Positions 35,275 through 47,379 of a stretch of DNA of 64,000 bases are shown piece after piece. This DNA is from Welwitschia mirabilis (lineage: Eukaryota > Gnetophyta > Gnetopsida > Welwitschiales). Under the pieces are notes generated by a model. The model made no database searches. It had not been told where the DNA came from and saw nothing but the letters and a program-made list of their open reading frames with translations. Location of the stretch: contig JBOZIK010000001.1 in the NCBI GenBank assembly GCA_051453625.1, forward strand, positions 74,709,279-74,773,278, given 5' to 3'. Position 1 is the first letter of the stretch, and every line of letters begins with the position of its first letter. Position numbers and translations under genes: made by a program.

Positions 35275-37055
35275 CATGAATTCCTTAGATAAAAGAGTTG
35301 ATTAGTCTAGTATAAGTCTTAGTATTAATCTCTTATAATGATATCCTTTTTTCAAAGTAATTTATCATGTTTTTGTATTTGTAAAGAAATAACCATAGTT
35401 TACGTTTTAGAGAAATATGGAGTAGTAACTAAAATACTGAATAATATCATAAAGAAGGAACAAATTATGGTTCCTTAAAAAGAGCGGTAACTCTATCGTG
35501 TTCCATGCTAATAACTTGAAGTATGTTAGGTGGAAAGAATTTGGATAAGTTACTCATAATTAATATCATTACCTTTATTGTGTAATCTTGTTCAGTAATA
35601 TGCATTCATCTAAAAGTATTTCTTGGAATTTGTGAGTGCTATCAAAACCTCCAATATTTACGATAATTCATTAGATGAGGATAAATGAAATATTAGTCAA
35701 GTGTAATAGCATTTCTCATATACATACATGAAAGTCATCTTATGATCCTATAAACTTATTTTATTTAAAGAAATGTACTTGAAATGGTACTCTTTTTAAT
35801 TAATAACTAGGTTAAGATTCAGATATTAAACCTCAATATCTAAATTGTATTGACATTTCCATAGAAACCCTTTCATAATCTTGTGAATAGTTATGGATAT
35901 TGCACTCTTGTATATGTCTTATTGTTTACCTTTCATCATCTTCATAATTAGTACTATTTAACTATAATGCTCTCATACAACATGTAAATGGATAAGAAGA
36001 ATAAGTAAAATACTAAGAAGTATGACCCATCTAAATAAATACTTAGTACCTATAATGGTTATTTTAAGTAATGTCTTAGTAGGTTATGATAAAAGTAGCA
36101 AAAATAATAACCACAAGTGATAAACATTATAAAGATGTAAGCTATTAGAATGCAAAATAGTCATAGAATGACCATAGCCTTAGGTACTGCATTATCATAA
36201 ACTTCTTAATCTATGAAGCCTAAAAACTTAAATTACCTTTAAATACATAAATTAGGGAAAATACAAAGGTATGTGGAACTTGGGCATAATACGTTAAAGG
36301 ATGGAAATATCTTGTATTAAATTTATGTATAATTCTCTGTATTTCTTAACTCTTAAATGGTATAAGCTCCCTTGTATATCTTATATAATCCTTACGATGT
36401 TTTTTTTCTAGGTTTTTTGTGGTTCTAGTGTTACTCTTAATTTAGATATGATTCCATTATCATTCATATGATCTTAAGTTCTCATGCTTCTGTATGTTCA
36501 AGGAAATTCTTGTTTTCAAGACCTTTGTAATTCTTAGAGTCTTGAGATTTTTAAATGTCTTATTTATATCCAATTTACTAGAACTCTATTATGAAGATTA
36601 ATTATAGTTGTAAAGATATACTTACCTTGCCCCAGCTTAATTCTTATATCTTTCATAGTTCAAATTGTGTTTTAATTCTTATGCATTCACGGTATATTCC
36701 TTATGGCTTACACTTACTATTCTTGTAATACTTATTGCTCAAATTACATTTTTAAAATAGTTGACGAAGTAACTTGATTCCTTAGACCTAGAAGTTACCT
36801 TCTTGATTGCAAATTAATCCTTGATGCATCTTACTTGTGTAATTAATTTATGCTTCTAATAGAATCAAAATTTACTTCAAATTAAGATGAAATTAATCTT
36901 TCACATTATAATAAAAACATGAGACTGAGGCATAGGGTAATGATCAAGTTATAGAAGGTTTAATGGTTTGGATAAATAAAGAATTAAGTAACATGAAACT
37001 TAATGTGTGAGATCTTATAATGAAATCTTAAACTATAGCACGTTTCCAATTCCTT
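35275..37055 (+). other. gypsy-A interior without recognisable genes
   Basis: About 1.8 kb between PBS and purine tract. In a coding chromovirus this would hold about 4-5 kb of gag-pol. No gag, protease, reverse transcriptase or integrase signature was found in any frame. A weak chromodomain-like tract may exist near 36950-37000, but it is not relied on. The layout fits a large non-autonomous derivative or a heavily deleted element. Confidence 0.55.
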
Positions 37056-37068
37056 AAGGGGAGGGATT
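37056..37068 (+). other. gypsy-A polypurine tract
   Basis: AAGGGGAGGGATT directly before TGTTACATCTTG. Gypsy-B has AAGGAGGAGAGATT before TGTTACATCTAG at 62446. Confidence 0.85.
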
Positions 37069-39426
37069 TGTTACATCTTGATTTTTACCCTAAGGTGGAA
37101 AACCTTTTTAATCAACTAGATGGTTAATTTAAAATTTAAAAACTAATAATAATAAAAAGTCTAGTTTCTGATTTATTTAGAAGTAATGATTTTGAGACAA
37201 AAGTAGTAGTTAAAATAGGTATTTCATGATTATTTATTTTATACTTTATTAAAATATTAACTTATAGGTATTTATCCTAGTCAGTTGAGTGAAATATTAA
37301 GTTAACTATGAAATTTATTATTACTTATAGATGAGTTTTATTTATTATAGTAAAAATTTGGATTTCTTGGCTTATTGTCGATATTAACTACATCTTTGAG
37401 ATTGATTTCTCTTAATTATATATTGTTCATGCAATAGAAACAATATGTGACCTAAAGAAATTGCTCATGTTGTTTATATTTTATTTTTATCATGCATTTA
37501 GATTTCTTTGTGAGATATTATTATATTATTATTTATAGCTAATGGTCAAGCTTAAAAAGAATGGGTTAAGGAAATCTAAACTATTTACAGATTTAAGCCT
37601 TATTATTAGTCCTACTATTAGTTTTATGTTATAAATACCTAAGCTTTCTAGTCATTAGCATCATAGAAATATATCTTACAAATTGTGATCATGTGGATCT
37701 TGGATTTAATTAAGAGTACCTTGGAGTTTAGCTAACACTATAAGTGGTCCTTACATGCTTTTAAATTATTTTATGTATTGGTATTTTGTAAATCTCAAAT
37801 GAATGCAAAATGTCTTATGTTGCTATATGTGTTTAGTGTTTTCATATAACTTCTAGTCTTAACAACTTCTTATGTGAATTATTTAAGAGTTTGTGGAGTC
37901 TAAGTATTATAAAAACGTTACAAAAATTAAGTGATCTTATTATCAACTCTCATGAATGAGTCTTCAAATTTTCCTTTCTATAACTCATGCACATGATTAT
38001 CTTGTTTGACCATGGACCTTGACATTAAATTATGAAAATTAATTTTTGCTGAGGTAACCAGTTGTTTGAACCCCAAAGAATGGATATCTTTATTGTTAGT
38101 TCTAAGGAAATGGAATCAAACCTTCAGGAATAAAGAAAAAGATAAATGCATAATATAATCTTGTTCCTCTGGGTTATGTGCAACTGTATTACTTGTATAT
38201 GACATGAGATGTTATTAAAAGGGGTAAATCAAATGGATGATTAATCATGATGATATCCCTTGTAATGTATCCTTTATCTTACCTATGAATCCCTACTTAC
38301 CTATTCCTTTTTTTGAGGCCATAATGAAAACTATGTTGGATAATAGTTCTTACATCATGCTTGCATGTGTAGGAATTGATGTAATTTAAAACTAGGTATT
38401 ATTTGATTTCTTCTCCTTTTCTACTAGATGTTATTATTAGAATTTTAATTTAAGTTTATGTTAGTTTTTAGCATGATATAAACACTTTTCTTGTGTTATT
38501 ATATGATATTTTACTTGGAAACTTATGTGTTTTGGAGTTTATTACTATTATTAACTTAAAATAAGTTTTACATTTGAGTAGTTTGAAATTAAATAAGAAG
38601 AATTTACATATATGTATATGTTGTATACCCTTGGATAGAAGAATTATATGTGATAGTTATTTATTTTCTTGCATAAATTATTAGAGAAATGTGTCTATAG
38701 GTGAATTTTATATATTTACAAGTTATAACCCTTAATTTTATATATTTAAATATGTCTATTGGAGAAATATGAGACTTAGAGCATGATGGTTAGAAGTCTT
38801 GATTTCAAGCCCATCTGGTGACATTTTACTATACCTTAATCACAATCCAATAAATTTCATAAACTTCACATGTAGGTAACACTAAGATATTTAGATAATA
38901 TTAACATAGTTAAATATTCCCTAAGTAAGAAATTATCCTACATTATAATTCTTTTTAACACTTTTATTTAATGAATTGTCAGCATCTTGATGCTTAGACT
39001 CCATTTCTTGGGTCACATTAATGTCACATTAACATTAGAGAAAAGTATTCATATGTTCTAATCTAATTGATATAGTGAGTTACATAATACATTTTCTTAG
39101 CCATACTAAATTAAGTTATTGTATTAAGTTAGCCACACAAAATTATATAGATACATCATCTCTAGTGTATGGATTATCAATTATATCTACCTTAAACTTA
39201 GCCTTCTTCATGTATGATTAATATATTTTATGTACTCATGAAATTTAGCCCAATGTATTACTTCTTAGTTGACTATTATAGCTAATACATAATAACTATA
39301 ATAATATTGGACTAAATCATTTGATATTACATTAAACTATTAAAGTTCTATTCATAATAATATCATAACTTTAGTGAAACATTATATCCTTGTTATATTC
39401 TTGAAGTCCTAAAAGTGAAAATTACA
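37069..39426 (+). repeat. gypsy-A 3' LTR
   Basis: TGTTACATCTTG to AAAATTACA, 2358 bases. The first part matches 915-2640, the last part (38780-39426) matches 34600-35253. The pyrimidine-rich middle present in the 5' LTR (17500-18237 and 34136-34590) is missing here, so one LTR lost it or the other gained it. An internal shift occurs at about 38735. Confidence 0.85.
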
Positions 39427-39724
39427 TCATCAGTAAAAAGTAATAATACAAGTATATACATATCCTATAAAGCTTACCAATGTATGTGTTTTCTAAGGGT
39501 TATTCCCCTTGTTTACCTATCTCTTAAATTTTTATAAATGAATTTCCATTGATTCTATTAATTTTGGAAATTATCAAAACTATTATTATTTTAAATCATT
39601 AATTAATGAGAATTCTAAAAATTATTTATGTAAGCATTTTGTAGATGAAGAAATAAGTTTACTTTTAATAATTAAAACAAATACTTATTACTTTGGTTAT
39701 ATTTTTTTTCCTATGATCTTATAA
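39427..39724. other. Unassigned stretch
   Basis: AT-rich sequence between the gypsy-A 3' LTR and a tandem repeat array. No frame or repeat partner recognised. Confidence 0.4.
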
Positions 39725-40829
39725 TAGTTGATATCAGCTACCTAGTTAAAACCCTGGTAATTCCTTAGGAGGGAAACTATATAATTACATCCATAGAGTG
39801 ATGTTATCTACTCTATAGATATCTATGGGAAATACAACCTATGTAGTCAAAATGCTAGTGCCTTCTTATATTAAAAACTACCTTGTTTCATTCATAGAAT
39901 AATGATGTGTACTCTGTGAGATCTCTATTGATCATATGAACTACCTATTTAGAACCTTGACATCATCTTATGTTGAAATCAATTTTATTTCACTTGTAAA
40001 ATGGTGATGTCCACCTTGTGGGTTTTTGTAAGCAATATAAGCTATCTAATTAGAATGTTAGCACTTCCTTATGTTGGAAATCATCTTATTTCACTCATAA
40101 AATAATGATGTATTCTTTGCAGATGTTTTTGGGTTATATCTACTATCTAGTCATAATGTTGATTCTCTCTTATGTTGCAAACTATTTCTTTTCATCCATA
40201 GAGTAACGATATATACTTTATGAGTGTCTATCGATTATATGAGCTACCTAGTTAGAATTCTAGAACTTACTTATGTTGAAATAGCTATAGAGTAATGATG
40301 TATACTTTGTGAGTCTCCATGACCCATGTAGGTTTCCTAGTTAGAACCCTAGCATCACCTTATATTGGAAACATTCTCATTTCATCTGTAAAGTGTTAAT
40401 GTGTACTTCATGAATCTTGTAATCCACACAAGCTATTTATTTAGAATGCTAATACCTTGTTTATGTTAAAAACTATCTTATTTCATCCATAGAATTATGC
40501 TATATAAATTTTAGATCTCTGTATGTCATAGAGGCTATCTAGTTAGAATCCTATTGTCCACTTATATTTGAAGCTACTTTAGTTCATCTATAGAGTAATG
40601 TTATGTACTTTGTGAGTCTCTATGGATCACATGGACTACCTAGTTTGAATCTTGACACTCTTTATGTTGGTAACTACTAAATTTCATTTGTTGAGTGATG
40701 CTGTGTACTCCAGGAATTTTTAAGGACCATATGGGCTATGTTATTTAGAGCCGGAGTGCCTTTTATGTTGGAAATTATCTTATTTCAGTTGTATACTATG
40801 TAGGTATCTTTAGACCATATGAACTACTA
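39725..40829. repeat. Tandem repeat, about 11 copies of a 100-bp unit
   Basis: The tract agctacctagttagaa...ctta(t)gttgaaa recurs near 39740, 39836, 39940, 40047, 40142, 40242, 40325, 40430, 40532, 40630 and 40733, a mean step of about 99 bases. Each unit also holds tttcatccatagagtaatgatgt and tactttgtgag. Copies differ by about 15-25%. One unit near 40270 carries a deletion. The array is broken at 40830 by the start of the gypsy-B LTR. Confidence 0.9.
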
Positions 40830-42805
40830 TGATATCCAAAGTTTTATTAAGGTTAGAAAAATATCTTAATCATATAAACAAATAATTATATATTAAAAAT
40901 TTAAAAATAATAGGTGACTCTAGTTCTACACATTAAAAATAATAGTATCTATAATAAAAGTAATAGTAAAACTAAAAGTGTTTGCATGATATTACTTCAA
41001 AATTTACTAAAAGAAATGTGGAGAATTACCTTTGCTAGTTAAGTTTAAAGATCTAGTTAATCATGGAAATTACTATTACTTATGGATGCTTTTCTATTGA
41101 TATAGTTTAACATTGAATTGCTTAACTTATCTTTAGAAATCAACTACAAATTTAATACGGACTTCTCTTAATTATATCATATTCTTGTAATAGTAAAGAA
41201 TGTGATATAAAGAATTTGCTCATGTTATTTATCTTATGTAGTTAAATTATTTATCAAATATTATAATATTATTATTTACATGCAATGGTCAAATTGGAAA
41301 GGAAGGGTTAATGGATCTGAAACTACTTTTGAAAACCTAAACCTTACTGTTAGTTTTGCTATTAGTTCTCTACTATAAATACTTAAATCACCCTAGCTAT
41401 TAGAGTTATACCTTATGATTTGATTGTGTGGGGTTTGATTTCAAAAAGGAGTGCTTTGGATTTTCACTAAGAATAAGTGTGATTCATAATCTTTCTTGTA
41501 AATACTTGTATGATTCATTCTTGTATATTCTTGTATGGCTTGGATTTCTTTCATGTACTTGTATCTTGTTAATCTTGTACGAATGCAAGATTCTTATGTT
41601 AACATGTATGTGCTAAAGTTTTCGTAAAGTCTTATAGTCTTTTAAAAATATCTTATGAGAGTGTCTAGGAGTATATAGGATTGATATTTTGTATGAATCA
41701 ATTTTGAGAACCTTGTAAATTCTAAGCTATCTTCTTGTTAATAGTTTGTAATTTAGCCTTCTTAACTAACCATTTTATAAGCCTTGCACACGAGTATCTT
41801 GTTTGATCATTGATCTATGTTATGTGATATTAATTATGAACTATAGAACTAGCAAGTATAACCATCTATATGGAATTTAGGAAGTGTAAATCTCTATTTA
41901 AATACCAATGCATTAGGATGGGACTACCAGAGCAAAAAGGAAAGATATGTATATAACTTATATGTTTAGTACCCCCTTTTCATAGGGTGCATTTGAATTA
42001 CTAGAACATGTGTTATAGATAACTATAAAGAAGTTAACATAAATTGATGAGAGGTATTAATCATATCTCATTGAAATGTAACTATTTACCTTATTTTAAA
42101 ATACTTTTCCTCAACCTCTTCGTTATCGTGGATGTATTAGGAATTATAATGGAATACAGTTCTCACCCTATCTCTGCAAGTGTAGGAATGAATGCAAGTA
42201 AGAATGTAAGAAAGAGATAGTGGTGGAATTAAAAACTAGTTGTTATATGTATGTTTGCTTTAGTGATTATGTGGTTATTATGTGGTTAATTTCTACTTTA
42301 CTTGTTATTGCATATTTTCCTATATCTAATTGGATGAGACATTCATTTATTAATTTATTATGTTATAGTTAACTAAAGTAAATAATGTACTAGTTCCTGA
42401 GGAATTACAACTATTAGTGCTAATGGAATTCTTCATATGTAAGATTTAAATCTTTCCCTTGTATTGAATTCACATTTTTTGCATTGAATGAGATGTTCAT
42501 TTTACTTAAACCTATTACTATATCTATAGCAAGTTCTGAGTTGTTTATGCTTATAGTCTTTGAGGAAGTATTTTCTTAAATCTCATGAAAAATTACTATT
42601 ATTAATAGCTTATATTTATAAAAGATTTTATTAAGTTATTAATTATCTTTCATAATTGTTATCTCAAGTAAAACTATAACTCAGTGATTAATTTAAGTGA
42701 AAATTATAAAAATGATTAAGAGTTTAAGTTGCATACTTGCCAAAATTGAGATATTTACTTTTAACAATAAACCCTTAGTTAAAGGTTTAGTATAAAGCTA
42801 AGATC

Positions 42806-42824
42806 TAATTAATTAATTAATTAA
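42806..42824. repeat. Short ATTA microsatellite
   Basis: taattaattaattaattaa, about four and a half units, in the gypsy-B LTR region. Confidence 0.8.
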
Positions 42825-43089
42825 AGTGCTCTCTCTTTCCCCTCTCACATGTATCCTATTACATGTGTGGCTCCTACTTCAAATCTTAGAGAAAATTCCT
42901 TTAATTATTCATTTCTGTATTCCCCCTTTTTTCTACAATTCCTTCCTTAGCTAATCCATAAAAGATAGCATGAATGCTAATAAGAATTATTGAAATGCAA
43001 ATCAAGAAATTCAATGAAGTGGTTAACATTTTCATTTAATGTGAGAACTTTTTCTTTCTCTCCTATAACATTGATCAAGATTTTTTAGT

Positions 43090-43330
43090 TATAGTTATCA
43101 TATAAATGGAGGCTTTTAATGTGTTTATTTAAATAAACACCTTAATTAAGAATCCAAATCATAGTGTATGATCTTTTTAAGGTGTTTTTTTTAAATCAAT
43201 GCCTTAACAGCCCCTATCTAATATTTTTAAGGCATTTATAAATCAACACATTAAATATTGGAATCTTGGGCTGATCCTTTAAGGCACTTAATGGAATAAA
43301 CACTTTAAAAGATTAAACCAAGAAAATAAA
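43090..43330. repeat. Cluster of inverted TTAAGGYRTTT motifs
   Basis: Motifs such as aaacaccttaa, ttaaggtgttt, aatgccttaac, ttaaggcattta and tttaaggcactta occur in both orientations within 240 bases, giving several potential short hairpins. The same motif family fills 45480-45790 and 56340-56650. It may mark one end of an inserted element. No transposase was found. Confidence 0.6.
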
Positions 43331-43339
43331 ACAACCACA

Positions 43340-44160
43340 TGTGAATTGCTAAAACAAAAACCCTCATCCAATGCATGCATTTCTAAAGATAAAACCATCA
43401 TCCAACATGCCTTTCATATGTAGCAAAACCCTCACTTATGCAGAAAGCTCGAGGCTCTATCTCTTTATCATCATCATCAGCATCCACATCATAATCTTCA
43501 CCATAATCATTAACAACAATATTTTCATTCCTTCAAAAATTGTGAACTCAGCTCGAAAGAGGAGAAAGAAGAGAAATACAGAAGGAGAGAGCATCAAAAG
43601 ATTTATTTGAAGAAAAAGAAGCATAAACTTAAAGAGGATGAGGAAAAAGAAGGGAAATCATTTTCTATGATGTTTCTTCATCTAGAAAAAGTAATAATAA
43701 CTCAAAAAAATACACACAAGAATCTGAGGATAAAGACGATGATGATCTGCCTCCACCTTTACTACGCTCTCATCATACTTCGAAATGCAAGCAATGAGAT
43801 CATCTTAAGGTATTTCAAAATCCAATTTCACACAATCTGGTTTGGGATTTGCTTAGTCTAAAGTAGAATAGCAAAGTAATGCTACATCAATTCTATGCAT
43901 CTTCATTATGGTATTTCTTCAAAGAGGTTTTTTCTCTCTGATTTGGCTATAAGATGAAATGGCTTCTCTTAACCAGCCAGTGTCCATCTCTCACAAACTT
44001 TACATAAGTCTGCTAATGCTTACTTATAATAATGATGTAATGATGAATTTGATATTTAGAGATGTAAGAAATTTTTGTAATGGAAAAAGATAAATATGTG
44101 TCTCTATGAGTGCCTAATAAAGACATTGAAAACACTTTTCTTTGTAATGTAAATTTTATT
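43340..44160 (+). other. Possible gene or gene fragment, unrecognised
   Basis: This stretch looks more gene-like than its surroundings. Overlapping open frames lie at 43371-43610 and 43607-43861 (79 and 84 codons). The second begins with a Lys/Glu-rich MKKKKHKLKEDEEKEGKSFS. Another frame over 43650-43790 reads SSSRKSNNNSKKYTQESEDK and then DDDDLPPPLL, a low-complexity composition common in real plant proteins. A CAT/CAG-rich tract lies at 43464-43500 and a 3'-untranslated-like AT-rich tail at 44040-44160. No domain is recognised. It could be a captured fragment like those at 52862-55742, or chance. It is absent from the second gypsy-B copy, which starts only at the equivalent of 44981. Confidence 0.3.
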
Positions 44161-45479
44161 ATTTTAGCTTGTTCTTTTTCTTAACATTTTTTATTATATT
44201 AGAATTTTGAAATTTATTTCTCTATTAATTGTTCGTGACTAGTTTGTTTCATGCTAATATATAAGATTTTCACAATGATAAAATTTTCACAAATGCATTC
44301 ACTAGTAGACATGTCCTTTTCAACTTACCTCTGTGCCAAAAACTTTCTTTCTGATTGTGTTATTCAATTTATACTTATGATTTGAATCAATAGAGGATTT
44401 AGATGCATTTGACGAAATGATATGAACCATTTCATTTCTGACATCTAAGAGATGTAAGATGTCAAAGATGGAATAATTCATGAATAGGGGGGAAGATAGA
44501 GATAGAACAAGAAAAAACTATAGGAAATGTAATGTATTTCTTATTCTATCTTTAATAATTAAAATTACATTTAGTTCAATATGATGTGGTTCAAGAATGC
44601 TTATCCATATCTGATGCTTAGTAGCATGATCAAAGACCCTTTAAAAACACACAAATAACCATTCCATTTAGACATAAACTCTTGTGATCTACTAGTAAAA
44701 TAGATAATTTAAGTCCACCCTATGTCCTTAGTTTAACTGTCAACTAAGATAACCTAACAAAAGTAAATCTTTCATTTTTTAAATCAAATCCTTAAAAAGA
44801 TTTCAGATTAACATATATAACCTTAAGAATATAATTTTTAATGGATCATAAGGTAAAAACAATGGATTTAACTTCATAAAACTATAAGAGAAATTAGGCA
44901 TTGTAATGAACAATGTTATAAGAGAGAGGAAAGGAGATCAAAGGGTAGGCATCTTCCTTGAGTAATACTTTTGAGGAATAACATTGACAAGCATTTGACA
45001 TTCTATCTAAAGTTAAAGATTGATAGCTAATGTTCTACATACTTTAACTAATAACATTTTTTTACAATTGATTTTAGAAAAGCATTAGATTTCATTAGTG
45101 GATGCTCAATTTGTTATGTGGTTAATTGTATTATTATTTATATCTCCTTTGGAATATTACCCTATTCTATACAAGTATTTCATCCTCATCTAAGCTTGTT
45201 TCTATCTACTTTGCATTAGTTTCATTCCTGATAATAGAAAAACCATATCCCTCCTCTCCTAGATTGGAATTTGGATATATTAAGCTACTCTCCTACCAAT
45301 GAACCCCAATTTTCATGACATTTTATCCTCTATAGATAACATCCCAAACTAAGTAGAGGCTCTACAATATATTTGTTTTCAATTATCTTATTAGCCAAGA
45401 GGTCTTCCTTTAGGAAACTTGGGTTATTTATCATGTAAATAGTGAAGATGTAATTTATCATGTAATTAATGCATAAATA
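44161..45479. other. Unassigned DNA within the gypsy-B LTR region
   Basis: No genes seen. From 44981 (acattgacaagcatttgacattc) onward it is repeated at 55864. Left of 44981 the two loci differ completely, so 44981 is a breakpoint of the duplication or the left end of an element. Confidence 0.5.
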
Positions 45480-45790
45480 TTTTTTAATTATCATAGTGAA
45501 CCTCTTGAGGTATTCATTTGATAAAATGCCTCTGAATGATTTTAAGATATTTATTTAAGAAATGATTTTAAGGCATTTATTTCAAAAAGCACCTCAAAAT
45601 CCTTTTGAGGTACTGCTTAGAAATACATCTTAAAAGATATTTTAAGGCATTTTTATACAAACACTTTAGAGACACCTTAAGAGTGGACTTTTAAGGCGAT
45701 CCTTTTTAAAGTGTTTTGTAAAAAAATGCCTTAAAAGCCTTTAAGGCATTTTTTAATGGCTTTTTAAGGTGTTTTAGAAATTCCTTAAAC
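45480..45790. repeat. Dense hairpin cluster, copy 1
   Basis: More than ten motifs of the type TTTAAGGCATTTAT and its reverse complement. Examples are gaggtattcatttgataaaatgcctc and gccttaaaagcctttaaggc, both near-perfect inverted repeats. The cluster is duplicated at 56340-56650 as part of the larger repeat. Confidence 0.75.
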
Positions 45791-47280
45791 ACTTATATTT
45801 CTTTTGGTATCATTTATGTCACATCCTTCTTAATTATTCTCTATGATGTCCTATGTTATGTCTCCTTTCATTTCTCTCTTGCCATCTTCTAATGCATATG
45901 CCTTGTCCCTCTATGTACTCTTATCCTTCTAGGGATGCATGCTTCTTCACCTGCTCAAGTGCTATAGTGAGGTTATCATCTACTTGTTGCATCACTCCCA
46001 TTTATGCCTGAGCTTGTACTATCCCTTTCTTTTGTCACTTGTCAGTGTCTCTATGCACTTGTCCTACTTTGTATGCCTATTTATCTATTACCACAATGTA
46101 TTTTACCTGATGGCACTATCTTTAGTCCATGCTTACACTTACTTGTATTCTTTACATTTGTCCATAGATTTCCTTCTATGCATGTTATTATCTCTTCACA
46201 TAACTCCCTTTGTGCTATGTTCTTAGTCATCTTTTTCTCTGTGATTGCCCTTTCTACATTCTTCTGCTATCTCATGTCGCCATGTAATCCTTCTTTCATC
46301 CTTGTAGGCTTTAAATACATTGTAGTAATGCTAATTGTTATTCCTTAGCATACTTATTATCTTTTCCATGCTTCTCCACACATCTCCATCCTATTCTTCA
46401 TTCCTTTGGCAAGTCCTTTATGAGTGTTAGATAGCATGCTCATGAAGCCCTACATTCTCTTTCCACTGCATTCTCCTCCTCCATTTAAAAATAATACCTT
46501 TGAGAAGAGCACAACCCAAATCCTCTACAATCTATGAGGAAAAAGGAGGAAATAAAGACCTCTCAAGTTAAACATTAGGAGTCAAGTAATCTAGAGAACA
46601 AAAGAAGACATGTTAAACATTAATATTGGTGTAAAGTTTGGCCTCCTTTTCCTAAATATGATCTTGTGTATTGTGGCTATACCAAAACTTTAATGCTTAG
46701 AATATCTTGCAATAACATTGGAGTACAAGAAATTATTTGCATTTTTTCTTTAAATAATAATATGCATGAATCATAAAAATAATCCATTATAAAATGTAAA
46801 TCAATGAAGAAGTACTTTCACTAAGCTACTTAACTCTTCAGGGTAAGTAGGAATATTTTAATTTTAGGATATCTAAATAATTCATAAAGTTACATCTAAT
46901 CTTTATAATAGATTAAATGAAGGGATAGAAACATTTATCCATTATGTTTTCCCTTAGTCATCAAAGAATAAATTATTAGGTGCTTCCATGGGTACCTAAG
47001 ACAATATTTAATCTCTAATAAGAGTAATGAGCTAACTAGAAAAATAGTTAGAAATAACTAAATGAACTAGGAAATCTTTAATATATGCACTTAACTTAGA
47101 ACCCATGAATTTTATTATCAATTTACCAATTGGAAAGTATATGTTACATCATTTAGTGTGTCATATTATTTTTGTATAACTAAAATAAAATTCTAAATAT
47201 TATATGTTATCATGAAAACTATGCTTGTGATGTTGATTATTTAGTATTTAAAGAAAAAAAAAATATTTAGAATTACATTT

Positions 47281-47298
47281 TGATATCAGAGCCCTAGG
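47281..47298 (+). other. gypsy-B primer-binding site, copy 1 (tRNA-iMet)
   Basis: TGATATCAGAGCCCTAGG, three bases after the LTR end ATTACA. The usual site begins TGGTATCAGAGC; one G has become A. Confidence 0.88.
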
Positions 47299-47379
47299 TT
47301 ATAAAGTTGAAATTGTATGATGGTTCATATCGTAGTGTTTTTTCCTTCTTTATTATCATCACTGTGTTTGATAGAATAG

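Larger units (their letters stand above)
40830..47277 (+). mobile_element. gypsy-B 5' LTR region, copy 1, with extra DNA
   Basis: 40830-42376 aligns with the 3' LTR at 62460-64000 (gagttttactaagg, aaaataatagtat, gcttttctattgatatagtttaacatt, gtatgaatcaattttgagaa). The region ends ATTTAGAATTACA right before the PBS, so the LTR end is at 47277. A span of 6.4 kb is long for the family (gypsy-A LTR is under 4 kb). The stretch from about 42830 to 45790 probably includes one or more insertions. 44981-47277 is repeated at 55864-58158. Sense frames at 45939-46348 lie in pyrimidine-rich LTR and are not considered genes. Confidence 0.7.

Noticed and set aside
36900-37050. Chromodomain-like tract at the end of the gypsy-A interior
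   Set aside because: Only a few residues (VWINKELSN-type) are suggestive. Not enough to call.
910-39431. Target duplication around gypsy-A
   Set aside because: tctca and tcatc are similar in composition only. The left LTR end has also lost bases.
45939-46348. Overlapping frames of 95 and 114 codons, with counterparts at 56757-57210
   Set aside because: They are pyrimidine-rich LTR sequence with Cys/Ser/Leu/His-rich translations, open in two frames at once. Their presence in both copies follows from the DNA duplication.
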